Assembly (NCBI GenBank): GCA_963969345.1 | Contig: OZ017766.1 | Span: forward strand, 5,766,001 to 5,830,000 | DNA: 64,000 nt | Origin: Turbatrix aceti | Lineage: Eukaryota > Nematoda > Chromadorea > Rhabditida > Panagrolaimidae | Direction: 5' to 3' | In this document: positions 42,840 to 55,894 of the stretch, piece after piece | How the letters are laid out: each line of letters opens with the position of its first letter | Numbering within the stretch: position 1 is the stretch's first letter | Program-made: the position numbers and the translations under genes | The notes under the pieces: generated by a model | The model's input: the letters and a program-made list of their open reading frames with translations, nothing else | Database searches by the model: none | What the model was told of the DNA's origin: nothing

Positions 42840-44893
42840 CAGGATCTATTTTTACAGCCATTTGACTACAAAAACGGTTCATTGTTCTGTTTTCTTAAAA
42901 AACCCCGTAGAAAAGATTACTTTTCCCCCTTTTTTACAGTCTCGCGTGTTTCTGGCTTCTGACATTTCAAAAAATATATTTTTTTGTACCTGATAAAATT
43001 CGACTTTTTGTATGTATCGTACGTGCATGCACTTCTAGTCGCCTCCAGTAAATAAATAGTTTATTGAAAACGTATGCAAACAAAATCTGTCGCATAAAAC
43101 CCTCCGGCAGTGCATTTTCGTCGATTTTTTTTTCAATTTCCCATACATATGCGTTTGTATTCCGTAGTTTATGGTATTGTTGAGCGAAGAAACGAAAAAA
43201 ACAAAAAAACCTAAATTTTTATTCAGGAGACCCTTTTTTTATGGATTTTTTGTTGCATGACATGTTTTAGTATCTCGGAGAGAGATACGGTAGGGTAATC
43301 GTTGATCAGGTCGGCTGAAAAATTTTACTTCGGGCGGTAATACTTTTTTTAATCACCAAAAAATAGATAAATCCTGATCCTAAAATTTTGTGATTTGAAG
43401 AAAAATAATTTTATAAAAATAAAAACTATATTTTCATAACAAAATAATAAAATAAAATCTGTTATGAAAGTATAATTTAGAATATTTTTTACGACATTTT
43501 ACTATAAAATCGCCCAGGTGATTTCAACGACTCATGTTTGTGTAACAAACAAATTCAAGCCATGTTTTTTTACGACTCCAAGAAAATTTTGACACCGGGT
43601 GATCTTTGTTTATTAGAACATGTTTTTCTCGACGCAACAATTTTTTGCAGTTCGACCCCGAACTTTCCTTACCGTGTTTGGTATAAAATTGGGGAGAGAG
43701 ATTAGTCATGGATTAACTCTGGCAAAAGGTAAAAACGTTTTGGACCAAAATACCTTTTTTATTTCTTTTGAACGTGTCCGGTTGACTTTGTGGACTTTTG
43801 AGAACGTAAATACGAGTGTTACCGGAAGTCGAGAACATTTTTGCTACCTGCCTGCTTTTTTTTCAAGATTTGTTTTGACACCCGTGAGTTTTGCAGCGAA
43901 CGAAGGTGAAAAACGTGAAACACGTGAGTTTTGGTTTTTTGCAAATTCATTTACAAAAAAATTCATGATCCTGTACTTTCGAATTCAGATTTTTCCATTG
44001 TTGTTCACATGAAAAATTGAATCACATTTTTTTGATAGGACCAGATTTTTGCGCTTCCACATTCTTCGATTCTGATAAAAAAAATAATCCCTTTCTTCTT
44101 CGAGAACCAAAAAGCGATCTCTTTTTTTTCTTCTTCAACACGTGTCAGAGTTTCGGTCGAGAAACAAAGTGATAGCATGTCACAGGTCACAGCCGACAAC
44201 TTTTTGCCACAATCCTCAGCCGCCTGAGAATAAGAATAATATGTGTCTGACAAAAAAAATATGACAATATGACCAATGGCATCTTGACTTGACTTTTCTT
44301 TCGATGCGTCATGCCAGATGGCTCCGGGTAAAAAAAAAACATGAAAAAACACCCTGCAATGTGGCTTTTGTGTAAATATCTAATTATGCATCCGAGGAGG
44401 AGAAATGTGAAAAAGTTGGATGCAGCCAACAATCAGGGGAAAAAATTAGAGGGGATAAAAAAACAAAAAAAAAAACAAAGAGGAGAAAGAAACGCGTGTT
44501 CTTCGCGTTCGTTTTTGCTTTTCCTTCTCCGCCCTAATTCGCTCGCCCGCAGCTGCAGCCTCCCTCTTCCCACCCCCACTCGGTGTCGTCTTCTTCTTCT
44601 TCCTCCTCTTCACTCGGTTGTCTGTCATCCGTGAGATGCGGTGTCGCCTCGGGTTCACAGTGCGCGACATGTCTCTAACTAAGGTCAAAATCCAAAAAAA
44701 AATAAAAATTTTAAAGATCGAAATAAAATTTTTTTAACAATGAAAAAAATGTATACGTGCATTTGAGCGTTTGCGGGGGTACTCGGGACCTAAGACCGTA
44801 TTTGTTTGTTCTCGTTCGTTCGCGTCGAGTTATCATGGCCCTAGGCAGGCAAGAAAAAAAAATTTATTCATTTGTTTGCTGTTCGCCTTTCAG
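42840..44893. other. Spacer and 5' region of calmodulin-like gene, copy A
   Basis: About 2 kb without a recognised gene. The 130-codon frame at 43620-44012 is identical in both duplicates but has no known domain and is Phe-rich. A TTTCAG acceptor ends at 44893 and probably supplies the 5' end (spliced leader or UTR exon) of the calmodulin-like mRNA. Confidence 0.5.
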
Positions 44894-44983
44894 ACCACAG
44901 AGCCTTCCTTCACTTGACCCCTACGAACCAAACGAACGTGAACGGCAAAAGGTGCCAAAAAGGAATTACTAAGAAAAGTATCG

Positions 44984-47592
44984 ATGACTACGATGTCGAC
45001 AGCGACGACGAGCAGCGCCCTCCTCAGGTCGGTGGCGTCGACAAAGACTTCGGTCCCACTGCCGTCATCGGGAGGGCCCAGAAGCATTCACAACTACCCC
45101 TATCCCTCGACGCTCTCGCCCTCCGCAATGCAGATCATCGATACACTGACACAGGAGCAACTCGACGAATTCAAGGAAGCCTTTGAACTCTTTGACAAGA
45201 ATGGCGACGGACGAATCACCTGTCAGGAACTCGGAGTTGTGATGCGGAATCTCGGACAGTGCCCAACCGATGCCGAACTCGTCGATATGATTAATGAAAT
45301 TGATCAGGATGGTGGGTTTTTTACAGTAAATTTTTAAAAAGAAAAAAAACAAAAAAATTTTTTTTTATTAATAAAAAAAATTTTTTTACATAAAACTCAA
45401 AATAAATATTGGAATTTTTTACAGTATACCTTCAAATTTTTATTCAAATTTTAACTTTTTTTTAAATAAAATTACGGGGTTCGTAGAGTAGCAAAAAAAA
45501 TCCATCCGACCTTTACCGACACAAAACATCCGCTTTTAAAATTTATTGCACGGAAAAAAAAAGTTTATGACCCGTTGAAAAAAATTACACTGTTTGCAAT
45601 AATTCATCGTCAAACATGCCGTAGGCCGAGAAAAAAATGTTTTCTGGCCAAAAATGCATGTTTTATCGTTTTGTGATTAAAAATCAAAAATTGTTTTAAA
45701 AAAGTATGGCAAGTTAACGTAACATCAGAAATAGAATTGTCCCCGTACAAAAAAAAGAGAAACTATAATCAGAAAGTGCATTTTTTGTTGGCGTAGTCGA
45801 CAGAAGCCAGAAATCAAAAGTCAGATTGAAGCTTTTTCTGCCGTCATCTGTCAGCTCGGGTAATTTGTCTCCTCGTAATTAGGCTGTGGGATACAAAGAA
45901 AGTAGTAGTATGGAGATGTCGTGCTTTTTTTCTATATTTCAGACAGACAGATGCGATTGTTAGCGTCTGGAAAAAAACGCATGAGTTGTTTTTTATTCAA
46001 AATGGCATTTTTTTAATTTTAAGACTGAAAAAAAATAAAATTATGCACATATTCGTTCTTTGTTGTGGAAGCAAAAAAATTGGGAAAATTTTGTATTTAC
46101 TATTGTTTTTTGGTATTTTTTGTTGTTATTTTTTTTAACAGCAAAAAAAATTTTTTTTCGCAAAAAAAATGTTTTCCATTTATTTTTTATTATCCTAAAA
46201 AATGCATAAAAACAAACCGAAGATCAGCACATCTGTCTTATCAAGTTGTAAGCACTTGTGTTGTCCTTTTTTGGGCGCCCCGACCGACCACCCAGCTGTT
46301 TGTTTGTAAACTACATTTTTGGCGCTGCCATTGTTTTGTTTTTTTTTTCGGGGCTCGGAGCTCGATTCCCATATGCCATCACGCCGCTGCTGACTGCCCA
46401 CTATTTTTTTTTCTCCCTTTTTCATGCCTTATTTAAAGTCCAACAAAGTGCCATTCTCGACGCCCTGAATGCCCTTCTTTGAAATGAGGGGGGAAGAGGG
46501 TGGTGATGTGGTTATCAGACAGCTCTCTCTCTCTTTCTCTCTCTCGTCCGCGTCCTTGACAGACCCCGGTGGGGCTCCCATTAATCACGCCGTCAATATG
46601 GAACAATCTCTACATACTATTTACAATAAAATCCAGACTTCAATCTCGACTTTTTCGAGCAGTGAAACAAGAGAAACTTTGAAAAGTGAATTCCAAGCAA
46701 GGTCAACCGAGGGCAGATATGTATTTAGAAAAAAAGAAAAAAAAGAAGCCGTTACGAAGGGTCCGATTTCCTCATGGGAACGAAATTTGGAAGAAAGCGG
46801 ATTAGAAGCCCCCGAAATCACCCATTTAATTTGTTTGGACTTTCACAGAAAAAACGATATGGTGTATGTATTGAATTTCGATGGGGTCAAGGAATGGCAG
46901 AGCAGAAAACAAAGGAAAAAGATGAACTTAAATTAAATAGTTTTATTTTAAGGTTAAAGGGAAAAAAACTGACAAACAAAATAAATAATTTTGCACCGAC
47001 ATGAACAAAAAATTGTGCAATGTTATTTTTTTATCAAAACGAATTTTGCACTGACATGAACGAAAAATCTTAAATTAAAAAAAAATAATTTAAAATGTGT
47101 AAAAAATAAAAAAAAAGAATTTAGAAATTTTTTTTTGAAATTAAAAAAATTAAATTTTTTTTTGAAATAAAAAAAATTAAATTTTTTTTGAAATTTAAAA
47201 ATTAAAATTTTTTGAAGTAATAAAAAATTTAACAAAAATTTTTTTGCAGGAAATGGCACAATCGAACTCCACGAATTCATCTCCATGATGTCAAAAAAAA
47301 TCAAACAATCCGAAGACGATCGAGAACTACGAGAAGCATTCCAGGTATTTGACAAGGACAACGATGGCTTCATCAGTGCCATCGAGCTGAGCTTTGTCAT
47401 GACAAATCTCGGAGAAAAGTTATCCGAACGAGAAGTGCGTGAAATGATTCAGGAAGCCGATATGGACGGTGACGGAAAAGTCAATTTTACAGGTGAGTAT
47501 TTTGTTTTTTTTTAATTTGAAATTTCTTGCATGCATGACCAGAACAATTGTTTTTTTTAGAATTTGTGTACATGATGCGTGGAAAGACATGA
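44984..47592 (+). CDS. Calmodulin-like EF-hand protein, copy A
   Basis: Four-EF-hand calcium sensor of 200 residues: exons 44984-45311, 47250-47492 and 47561-47592, junctions phase 1. A Ser/Thr-rich N-terminal extension of about 50 residues precedes a calmodulin body. Calcium loops: EF1 [14 protein letters not shown]2 [12 protein letters not shown] (interrupted by intron 1), EF3 [14 protein letters not shown]4 [12 protein letters not shown]. All keep Asp at positions 1, 3 or 5, Gly at 6 and Glu at 12, so all four look able to bind calcium. The extension and sequence divergence fit the nematode cal family rather than calmodulin itself. The ATG is set by in-frame stops just upstream. Intron 1 is 1.9 kb, much longer than others here. 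AATAAA lies at 47866. Confidence 0.9.
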
Positions 47593-48291
47593 CGACGCCT
47601 CGGGGAACAATGAGTGGAATCTGAAAGCCTTTTTTTTTCCGCGACCCGCTTCGACCTCCTCCTCCACCACCCCTCACCTGGCACCCTCCTACTACTTCTG
47701 AATGCGTCATTCATCTGCCATCGTCCATCCACCATCCACGCCCGTCGTCCACACCTGCTGTATCGCTAATCAGCGCGTTCTCATTCTTCTCGCTCTCATC
47801 TACCAACCAACCAACCAACCACCCAACCACCGGTCATTACATGTAAACAATTCATATACAAAAAAAATAAACAGAGTAAAAATTAGCCGGAGAGGATTTT
47901 CAAAAATGAAAAAAAATTTGTTTTAGAAAAAATTTTTTTAATTTTTTTTAAATGAAAAAAAAACGACAATTGAAAAAAATTTAATTTTTATTTTTTAATT
48001 TAAAAATTACCAAAGTTTTGTTTTTGTACATAAGAAACCAAAAAATTATTTTTGCAAAAAAAAACAAAAAAAATCCCAAACTTCCACAACAAAAAAATTT
48101 ATTATTACAATCAAAAATCAAAAAATAAATATAAACAGATATTTTGACGTTCTGCTTCACCCTGAACGCAAAGACACTAAAATATATAAAAAAACGATGT
48201 GTAAAGTAAGTAATATTTAGCTGTGCCAGAGACTGTGGAATGACGGTTGGCACGGCGCGAAAAAAAAATGCATAGATACAGTACCAGGCAA
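47593..48291. other. Shared 3' region of convergent genes, copy A
   Basis: 3' flank of the calmodulin-like gene (AATAAA at 47866-47871) and of the minus-strand NAGK copy. A CCAACCAACC run lies near 47802-47830. No gene seen. Confidence 0.5.
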
Positions 48292-49731
48292 TCAATGACG
48301 GTTGATAATGTGAAACTTGAGTATGGATCGTTTGGGTGGCTCGACGCCGTTGTTCGGGAGGGCAGACACCGACGTCGGTGGAGCGTAGCCAAGGCAGATT
48401 TTGGCGCCCAGAAGGGCAGCGCCTACGGATGGGGATTCGATGAGTTCGTAGAAGGACACCTTGTGGATGCAGCGCTCGACTTTGATGCCGTCTTCAAAGC
48501 CCTGTCGCAGGAGGTGCCAGGATTTAAAAACAGATCCAATCGCTAGTACCGGGACGTTGGTAAACATTTCCTGAAAATAATTTTGAGTTAAAAAAAATTA
48601 CTCAAATCAGAAAAAAAATCGTAAAATTTTTGTTTTCTTAAAAAAACATTTTTTTATAAAAAAATATATTTAAAAAAAATTTTGATAAAAAAAATGTAAT
48701 TTTTATTAAAAAAATTTATATAAAAAAATTCGTTTTTTGAAAAAAATGTAATTTTTTCATCGAAAAATTTTTTTAGGATTTTTTTAAATTTGATAAAAAA
48801 TCATAATTTTTTTAATAAAAATGTTTTATCAAACAAACCAATTTTTTTCAGGCATTTTTTTGCATTTCTTAAAAAAAGTTTTTTAATTCACATTTAATTC
48901 GAATTTTTCTAAATGTTTTAAAAATTGGGTTTTTTTAAAAGTTTTCTCCATTAATTTTTTAGTTTTTTTCAAAAAAAATAAACCCTTCTTACCGGATCAA
49001 AGTACTTGGAAACCGCAACCAAGTGTTTCCCCAAAACAGAGCCAGCATCGTAAAACAACTTATTGACGATCGGGTCACCCGTTTTGTCCGCGACCGCGGC
49101 GAGTTTTTCGCAGAGACTCGCAATGGTCGATTTCGGAGATTTTGAGCCGTAGAGAATATTCAGGAGACTCTGCTTGCACGACACTCCAAAGTGATCAAGC
49201 GTCGTTACGCGCAGCACCTGTATATCCTCAGGTGTTTCCGTAGTCAGACCGTCATCGACGTCAAAGATGAGCTTGATCGCTCTGTGGGAAATCCAATACG
49301 CAGAGCCTTCGTCGCTGATGAGATGACCCCATCCGCCGGAGCCAAAAACGTTGCCATCCTCCTTGAGCAACCGACAGGACGATCCGGTGCCCGCGATGAT
49401 GACCACACCGCCGTGGTCAAAAGTAGCAGCGATGCTGATGATGGCGTCGGTCGTGAGGTGGACGTCGGAGGCGACATCTGCGTGGTGGGCTTTGAAGTAC
49501 TCGATCATCTTTTCGTTGACGCCTTCGTCGTCCGCGCCCGAAAGTCCGAGGCCGAGGGAGGCGACGGGGAGGTCGATGGACGCGACCGTCGCTGCTTCCT
49601 TCAGCGTGTTCGCGATCTTTGCCGAAGCGGCTTCGATGCCTTCGAGGAGGAGATTCAGGCCATCGCCGGTGCCCGATGTCAGCTTGTTGCCGTCCTCGTC
49701 CATGATCACGAAGCTGAAGCACGTTGCTCCA
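48292..49731 (-). pseudogene. NAGK: N-acetylglucosamine kinase, copy A, lacking exon 1
   Basis: Two coding exons, 48993-49731 and 48292-48570, match exons 2 and 3 of the complete copy at 56594-58643. They hold most of the kinase: LTTDAIISIAATF, the GTGSSCRLL phosphate loop, GGWGHLISDEGSAYWIS and the C-terminal LAIGSVFKSWHLL. Exon 1, which starts the protein, is absent: homology between the duplicates ends about 270 bp upstream, and beyond lies unrelated repeat DNA. Without another first exon this is a 5'-truncated copy. Yet its frames are intact and the encoded residues are identical to the complete copy, all seen differences being synonymous. It is called a pseudogene for the missing start only. 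Confidence 0.7.
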
Positions 49732-50003
49732 CTGAAAACGGCAAAAAAATACATAAAAAATGAATTTGTTTGAAAAAAACATAAAATTTAATCAAAAAAA
49801 TCAAAAATTCAAAAATTTAATTTGTTAAAAAATAATCAAAATTTAAAAATTTAATTCGATTAAAAATTTGATTAAAAAAATCTAAATTTTAAAAATTAAT
49901 TTAATTTAAAAAATCTCAATTTAAAAATTCACAATTACAAAAAAAAATTTTTTTTTAATTTTGAATACAAAAAAAATGTTCATTTCTCAATGCCGGCAAA
50001 AAT

Positions 50004-50964
50004 ATTTTGGCTATATTTACTTTAAGTTCCCCATACCCCACATGTCGATACCCACCCTCATTCAGTTCCCCACCCTATTCTCTTGGTGGGGAACTCAATC
50101 CCCCATAGATGGTTAAGTTCCCCACCTATACACAAAAAAGACTTTCTTATGTTAGTGGGGAACTCGATCCCCCATAGATGGTTTGGTTCCCCACCTAGGC
50201 AAAAAAGAACTATGTGCGTACTTGTTTTTTTGCTCAATGATGTGCGTCCTCAAACGCGCGCGATTTCCAGCCTTTTGAGCATCGCTATGTCTGTTTTCCC
50301 GCTTTTTGTGCATCGCTTTGCGAGTTTCGGCGTTTTATCTTTGATTCAATTCGTGCCTGAGTGTAAGCTGATTATGTTTGTTTTGTTAGTTGTTCGTTTA
50401 TCGTAATTGCTTGCAAGTAATTGTCAAGATAAAATTTGGGGTCAAAACTGGATATTTTTGAACACGGGTTTTAACCTTATGTTGTTATTTTAGGTTTTTT
50501 TAAGTTGTTCATAATGACCTTTGCGTGGGGAACTTTAACTGACATACTTTAAGTTCCTCTCTGGTTCTTACTCTAAGTGAGCCTAAATATTAGTGGTGAG
50601 CTTAATCGCACAAACTTTTAGTTCCCCCCTTAACGAGGGGGACTAAACGTTGTGCATTTTAAGTTCCCCCTGAAAGCGGGATTAGATGGGGAACTTTAAT
50701 TGACATACTTTTAGTTCCCCTCTCTTCTTACTGTAAGTAAGCCTAAATTCACAAATATACATCGATACGGAATAGGGAACTAAATCGTACAAACTTTTAG
50801 TTCCCCATCCATGTTGTGTACCAAATATGACGTATATGTAGTTCCCCAACCTTGGGGTGAACTAAAAAACGGTGCTATTCAAGTTCGGACTCTTTGGGAA
50901 CCTAACCTCCGGAACGGGAGCTGGGGAACTTAACGTGTGCGTGTTGAGGTCCCCTCCAAGGAGA
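50004..50964. repeat. GTTCCCC-rich repeat segment between the duplicates
   Basis: About 960 bp present only between the two copies. It is full of GTTCCCC(A/C) and its complement GGGGAAC, in both orientations, for example GTGGGGAACTCAATCCCCCA followed by TAGATGGTT near 50091 and again near 50155. A longer unit starting GGGGAACTTTAA and containing GACATACTTT and TTCTTACT occurs near 50527 and 50685. No gene seen; the frame at 50083-50406 is repeat-derived. Confidence 0.8.
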
Positions 50965-51120
50965 AACTTTTTTTTCTTCTTTTTCATAGGACTCGGGGGC
51001 AATTACCCCCGTCCCCGCCGACTTCTGCCCCCGTCGGGGGCAGAATTCCCCCGCCCCCGACACCTCTGCCCCCGACTACCCCCGTCCCCGACCCGATACG
51101 GGGGGGGGGTTCGAACCCTA
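50965..51120. mobile_element. Right half of the hAT-like element, duplicated
   Basis: The 3' part of the element at 42409-42830 recurs here, ending in the same TCGAACCCTA terminus and followed by the same CCCGTGACTC. The left half is absent and replaced by the GTTCCCC repeat segment, so the duplication breakpoint lies inside the element. Confidence 0.8.
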
Positions 51121-53285
51121 CCCGTGACTCAGGATCTATTTTTACAGCCATTTGACTACAAAAACGGTTCATTGTTCTGTTTTCTTAAAAAACCCCGTAG
51201 AAAAGATTACTTTTCCCCCTTTTTTACAGTCTCGCGTGTTTCTGGCTTCTGACATTTCAAAAAATATATTTTTTTGTACCTGATAAAATTCGACTTTTTG
51301 TATGTATCGTACGTGCATGCACTTCTAGTCGCCTCCAGTAAATAAATAGTTTATTGAAAACGTATGCAAACAAAATCTGTCGCATAAAACCCTCCGGCAG
51401 TGCATTTTCGTCGATTTTTTTTTCAATTTCCCATACATATGCGTTTGTATTCCGTAGTTTATGGTATTGTTGAGCGAAGAAACGAAAAAAACAAAAAAAC
51501 CTAAATTTTTATTCAGGAGACCCTTTTTTTATGGATTTTTTGTTGCATGACATGTTTTAGTATCTCGGAGAGAGATACGGTAGGGTAATCGTTGATCAGG
51601 TCGGCTGAAAAATTTTACTTCGGGCGGTAATACTTTTTTTAATCACCAAAAAATAGATAAATCCTGATCCTAAAATTTTGTGATTTGAAGAAAAATAATT
51701 TTATAACGAAGAATAATAAAAATAAAAATAATATTTTCATAACAAAATAATAAAATAAAATCTGTTATGAAAGTATAATTTAGAATATTTTTTACGACGT
51801 TTTACTATAAAATCGCCCAGGTGATTTCAACGACTCATGTTTGTGTAACAAACAAATTCAAGCCATGTTTTTTTACGACTCCAAGAAAATTTTGACACCG
51901 GGTGATCTTTGTTTATTAGAACATGTTTTTCTCGACGCAACAATTTTTTGCAGTTCGACCCCGAACTTTCCTTACCGTGTTTGGTATAAAATTGGGGAGA
52001 GAGATTAGTCATGGATTAACTCTGGCAAAAGGTAAAAACGTTTTGGACCAAAATACCTTTTTTATTTCTTTTGAACGTGTCCGGTTGACTTTGTGGACTT
52101 TTGAGAACGTAAATACGAGTGTTACCGGAAGTCGAGAACATTTTTGCTACCTGCCTGCTTTTTTTTCAAGATTTGTTTTGACACCCGTGAGTTTTGCAGC
52201 GAACGAAGGTGAAAAACGTGAAACACGTGAGTTTTGGTTTTTTGCAAATTCATTTACAAAAAAATTCATGATCCTGTACTTTCGAATTCAGATTTTTCCA
52301 TTGTTGTTCACATGAAAAATTGAATCACATTTTTTTGATAGGACCAGATTTTTGCGCTTCCACATTCTTCGATTCTGATAAAAAAAATAATCCCTTTCTT
52401 CTTCGAGAACCAAAAAGCGATCTCTTTTTTTTCTTCTTCAACACGTGTCAGAGTTTCGGTCGAGAAACAAAGTGATAGCATGTCACAGGTCACAGCCGAC
52501 AACTTTTTGCCACAATCCTCAGCCGCCTGAGAATAAGAATAATATGTGTCTGACAAAAAAAATATGACAATATGACCAATGGCATCTTGACTTGACTTTT
52601 CTTTCGATGCGTCATGCCAGATGGCTCCGGGTGAAAAAAAAAACATGAAAAAACACCCTGCAATGTGGCTTTTGTGTAAATATCTAATTATGCATCCGAG
52701 GAGGAGAAATGTGAAAAAGTCGGATGCCGCCAACAATCAGGGGAAAAAATTAGAGGGGATAAAAAAACAAAAAAAAACAAAGAGGAGAAAGAAACGCGTG
52801 TTCTTTGCGTTCGTTTTTGCTTTTCCTTCTCCGCCCTAATTCGCTCGCCCGCAGCTGCAGCCTCCCTCTTCCCACCCCCACTCGGTGTCGTCTTCTTCTT
52901 CTTCCTCCTCCTCACTCGGTTGTCTGTCATCCGTGAGATGCGGTGTCGCCTCGGGTTCACAGTGCGCGACATGTCTCTAACTAAGGTCAAAATCCAAAAA
53001 AAAATAAAAATTTTAAAGATCGAAATAAAATTTTTTTAACAATGAAAAAAATGTATACGTGCATTTGAGCGTTTGCGGGGGTACTCGGGACCTAAGACCG
53101 TATTTGTTTGTTCTCGTTCGTTCGCGTCGAGTTATCATGGCCCTAGGCAGGCAAGAAAAAAAAATTTATTCATTTGTTTGCTGTTCGCCTTTCAGACCAC
53201 AGAGCCTTCCTTCACTTGACCCCTACGAACCAAACGAACGTGAACGGCAAAAGGTGCCAAAAAGGAATTACTAAGAAAAGTATCG

Positions 53286-55894
53286 ATGACTACGATGTCG
53301 ACAGCGACGACGAGCATCGCCCTCCTCAGGTCGGTGGCGTCGACGAAGACTTCGGTCCCACTGCCGTCATCGGGAGGGCCCAGAAGCATTCACAACTACC
53401 CCTATCCCTCGACGCTCTCGCCCTCCGCGATGCAGATCATCGATACACTGACACAGGAGCAACTCGACGAATTCAAGGAAGCCTTTGAACTCTTTGACAA
53501 GAATGGCGACGGACGAATCACGTGTCAGGAACTCGGAGTTGTGATGCGGAATCTCGGACAGTGCCCAACCGATGCCGAACTCGTCGATATGATTAATGAA
53601 ATTGATCAGGATGGTGGGTTTTTTACAGTAAATTTTTAAATGGAAAAAAAACAAAAAAATATTTTTTTATTAATAAAAAAAATTTTTTTACATAAAACTC
53701 AAAATAAATATTGGAATTTTTTACAGTATACCTTCAAATTTTTATTCAAATTTTAACTTTTTTTTAAATAAAATTACGGGGTTCGTAGAGTAGCAAAAAA
53801 AATCCATCCGACCTTTACCGACACAAAACATCCGCTTTTAAAATTTATTGCACGGAAAAAAAAAGTTTATGACCCGTTGAAAAAAATTACACTGTTTGCA
53901 ATAATTCATCGTCAAACATGCCGCAGGCCGAGAAAAAAATGTTTTCTGGCCAAAAATGCATGTTTTATCGTTTTGTGATTAAAAATCAAAAATTGTTTTA
54001 AAAAAGTATGGCAAGTTAACGTAACATCAGAAATAGAATTGTCCCCGTACAAAAAAAAGAGAAACTATAATCAGAAAGTGCATTTTTTGTTGGCGTAGTC
54101 GACAGAAGCCAGAAATCAAAAGTCAGATTGAAGCTTTTTCTGCCGTCATCTGTCAGCTCGGGTAATTTGTCTCCTCGTAATTAGGCTGTGGGATACAAAG
54201 AAAGTAGTAGTATGGAGATGTCGTGCTTTTTTTCTATATTTCAGACAGACAGATGCGATTGTTAGCGTCTGGAAAAAAACGCATGAGTTGTTTTTTATTC
54301 AAAATGGCATTTTTTTAATTTTAAGACTGAAAAAAAATAAAATTATGCACATATTCGTTCTTTGTTGTGGAAGCAAAAAAATTGGGAAAATTTTGTATTT
54401 ACTATTGTTTTTTGGTATTTTTTGTTGTTATTTTTTTTAACAGCAAAAAAAATTTTTTTTCGCAAAAAAAATGTTTTCCATTTATTTTTTATTATCCTAA
54501 AAAATGCATAAAAACAAACCGAAGATCAGCACATCTGTCTTATCAAGTTGTAAGCACTTGTGTTGTCCTTTTTTGGGCGCCCCGACCGACCACCCAGCTG
54601 TTTGTTTGTAAACTACATTTTTGGCGCTGCCATTGTTTTGTTTTTTTTTTCGGGGCTCGGAGCTCGATTCCCATATGCCATCACGCCGCTGCTGACTGCC
54701 CACTATTTTTTTTTCTCCCTTTTTCATGCCTTATTTAAAGTCCAACAAAGTGCCATTCTCGACGCCCTGAATGCCCTTCTTTGAAATGAGGGGGGAAGAG
54801 GGTGGTGATGTGGTTATCAGACAGCTCTCTCTCTCTTTCTCTCTCTCGTCCGCGTCCTTGACAGACCCCGGTGGGGCTCCCATTAATCACGCCGTCAATA
54901 TGGAACAATCTCTACATACTATTTACAATAAAATCCAGACTTCAATCTCGACTTTTTCGAGCAGTGAAACAAGAGAAACTTTGAAAAGTGAATTCCAAGC
55001 AAGGTCAACCGAGGGCAGATATGTATTTAGAAAAAAAGAAAAAAAAGAAGCCGTTACGAAGGGTCCGATTTCCTCATGGGAACGAAATTTGGAAGAAAGC
55101 GGATTAGAAGCCCCCGAAATCACCCATTTAATTTGTTTGGACTTTCACAGAAAAAACGATATGGTGTATGTATTGAATTTCGATGGGGTCAAGGAATGGC
55201 AGAGCAGAAAACAAAGGAAAAAGATGAACTTAAATTAAATAGTTTTATTTTAAGGTTAAAGGGAAAAAAACTGACAAACAAAATAAATAATTTTGCACCG
55301 ACATGAACAAAAAATTGTGCAATGTTATTTTTTTATCAAAACGAATTTTGCACTGACATGAACGAAAAATCTTAAATTAAAAAAAAATAATTTAAAATGT
55401 GTAAAAAATAAAAAAAAAGAATTTAGAAATTTTTTTTTGAAATTAAAAAAATTAAATTTTTTTTTGAAATAAAAAAAATTAAATTTTTTTTGAAATTTAA
55501 AAATTAAAATTTTTTGAAGTAATAAAAAATTTAACAAAAATTTTTTTGCAGGAAATGGCACAATCGAACTCCACGAATTCATCTCCATGATGTCAAAAAA
55601 AATCAAACAATCCGAAGACGATCGAGAATTACGAGAAGCATTCCAGGTATTTGACAAGGACAACGATGGCTTCATCAGTGCCATCGAGCTGAGCTTTGTC
55701 ATGACAAATCTCGGAGAAAAGTTATCCGAACGAGAAGTGCGTGAAATGATTCAGGAAGCCGATATGGACGGTGACGGAAAAGTCAATTTTACAGGTGAGT
55801 ATTTTGTTTTTTTTTAATTTGAAATTTCTTGCATGCATGACCAGAACAATTGTTTTTTTTAGAATTTGTGTACATGATGCGTGGAAAGACATGA
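53286..55894 (+). CDS. Calmodulin-like EF-hand protein, copy B
   Basis: Duplicate of the gene at 44984: exons 53286-53613, 55552-55794 and 55863-55894, 200 residues. The four calcium-binding loops are identical to copy A. Only one amino-acid difference was seen, Ser11 in copy A to Ile here, in the low-complexity N-terminal extension; at least four other coding differences are synonymous. The upstream TTTCAG acceptor (ending at 53195) and the long first intron are conserved, so both copies look expressible. Confidence 0.9.

Larger units (their letters stand above)
42677..50003. repeat. 7.3-kb segmental duplication, copy A
   Basis: This block is repeated at 50965-58307 with high identity. Offsets between matching points run from 8289 to 8306 because of small indels. 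It starts inside the hAT-like element, carries the calmodulin-like gene and two NAGK exons, and stops in a GCCGGCAAAAATA motif. Confidence 0.95.

Noticed and set aside
43620..44012. 130-codon ORF repeated at 51923
   Set aside because: Identical in both duplicates but Phe-rich and unrecognised; identity reflects recent duplication, so coding is not supported.
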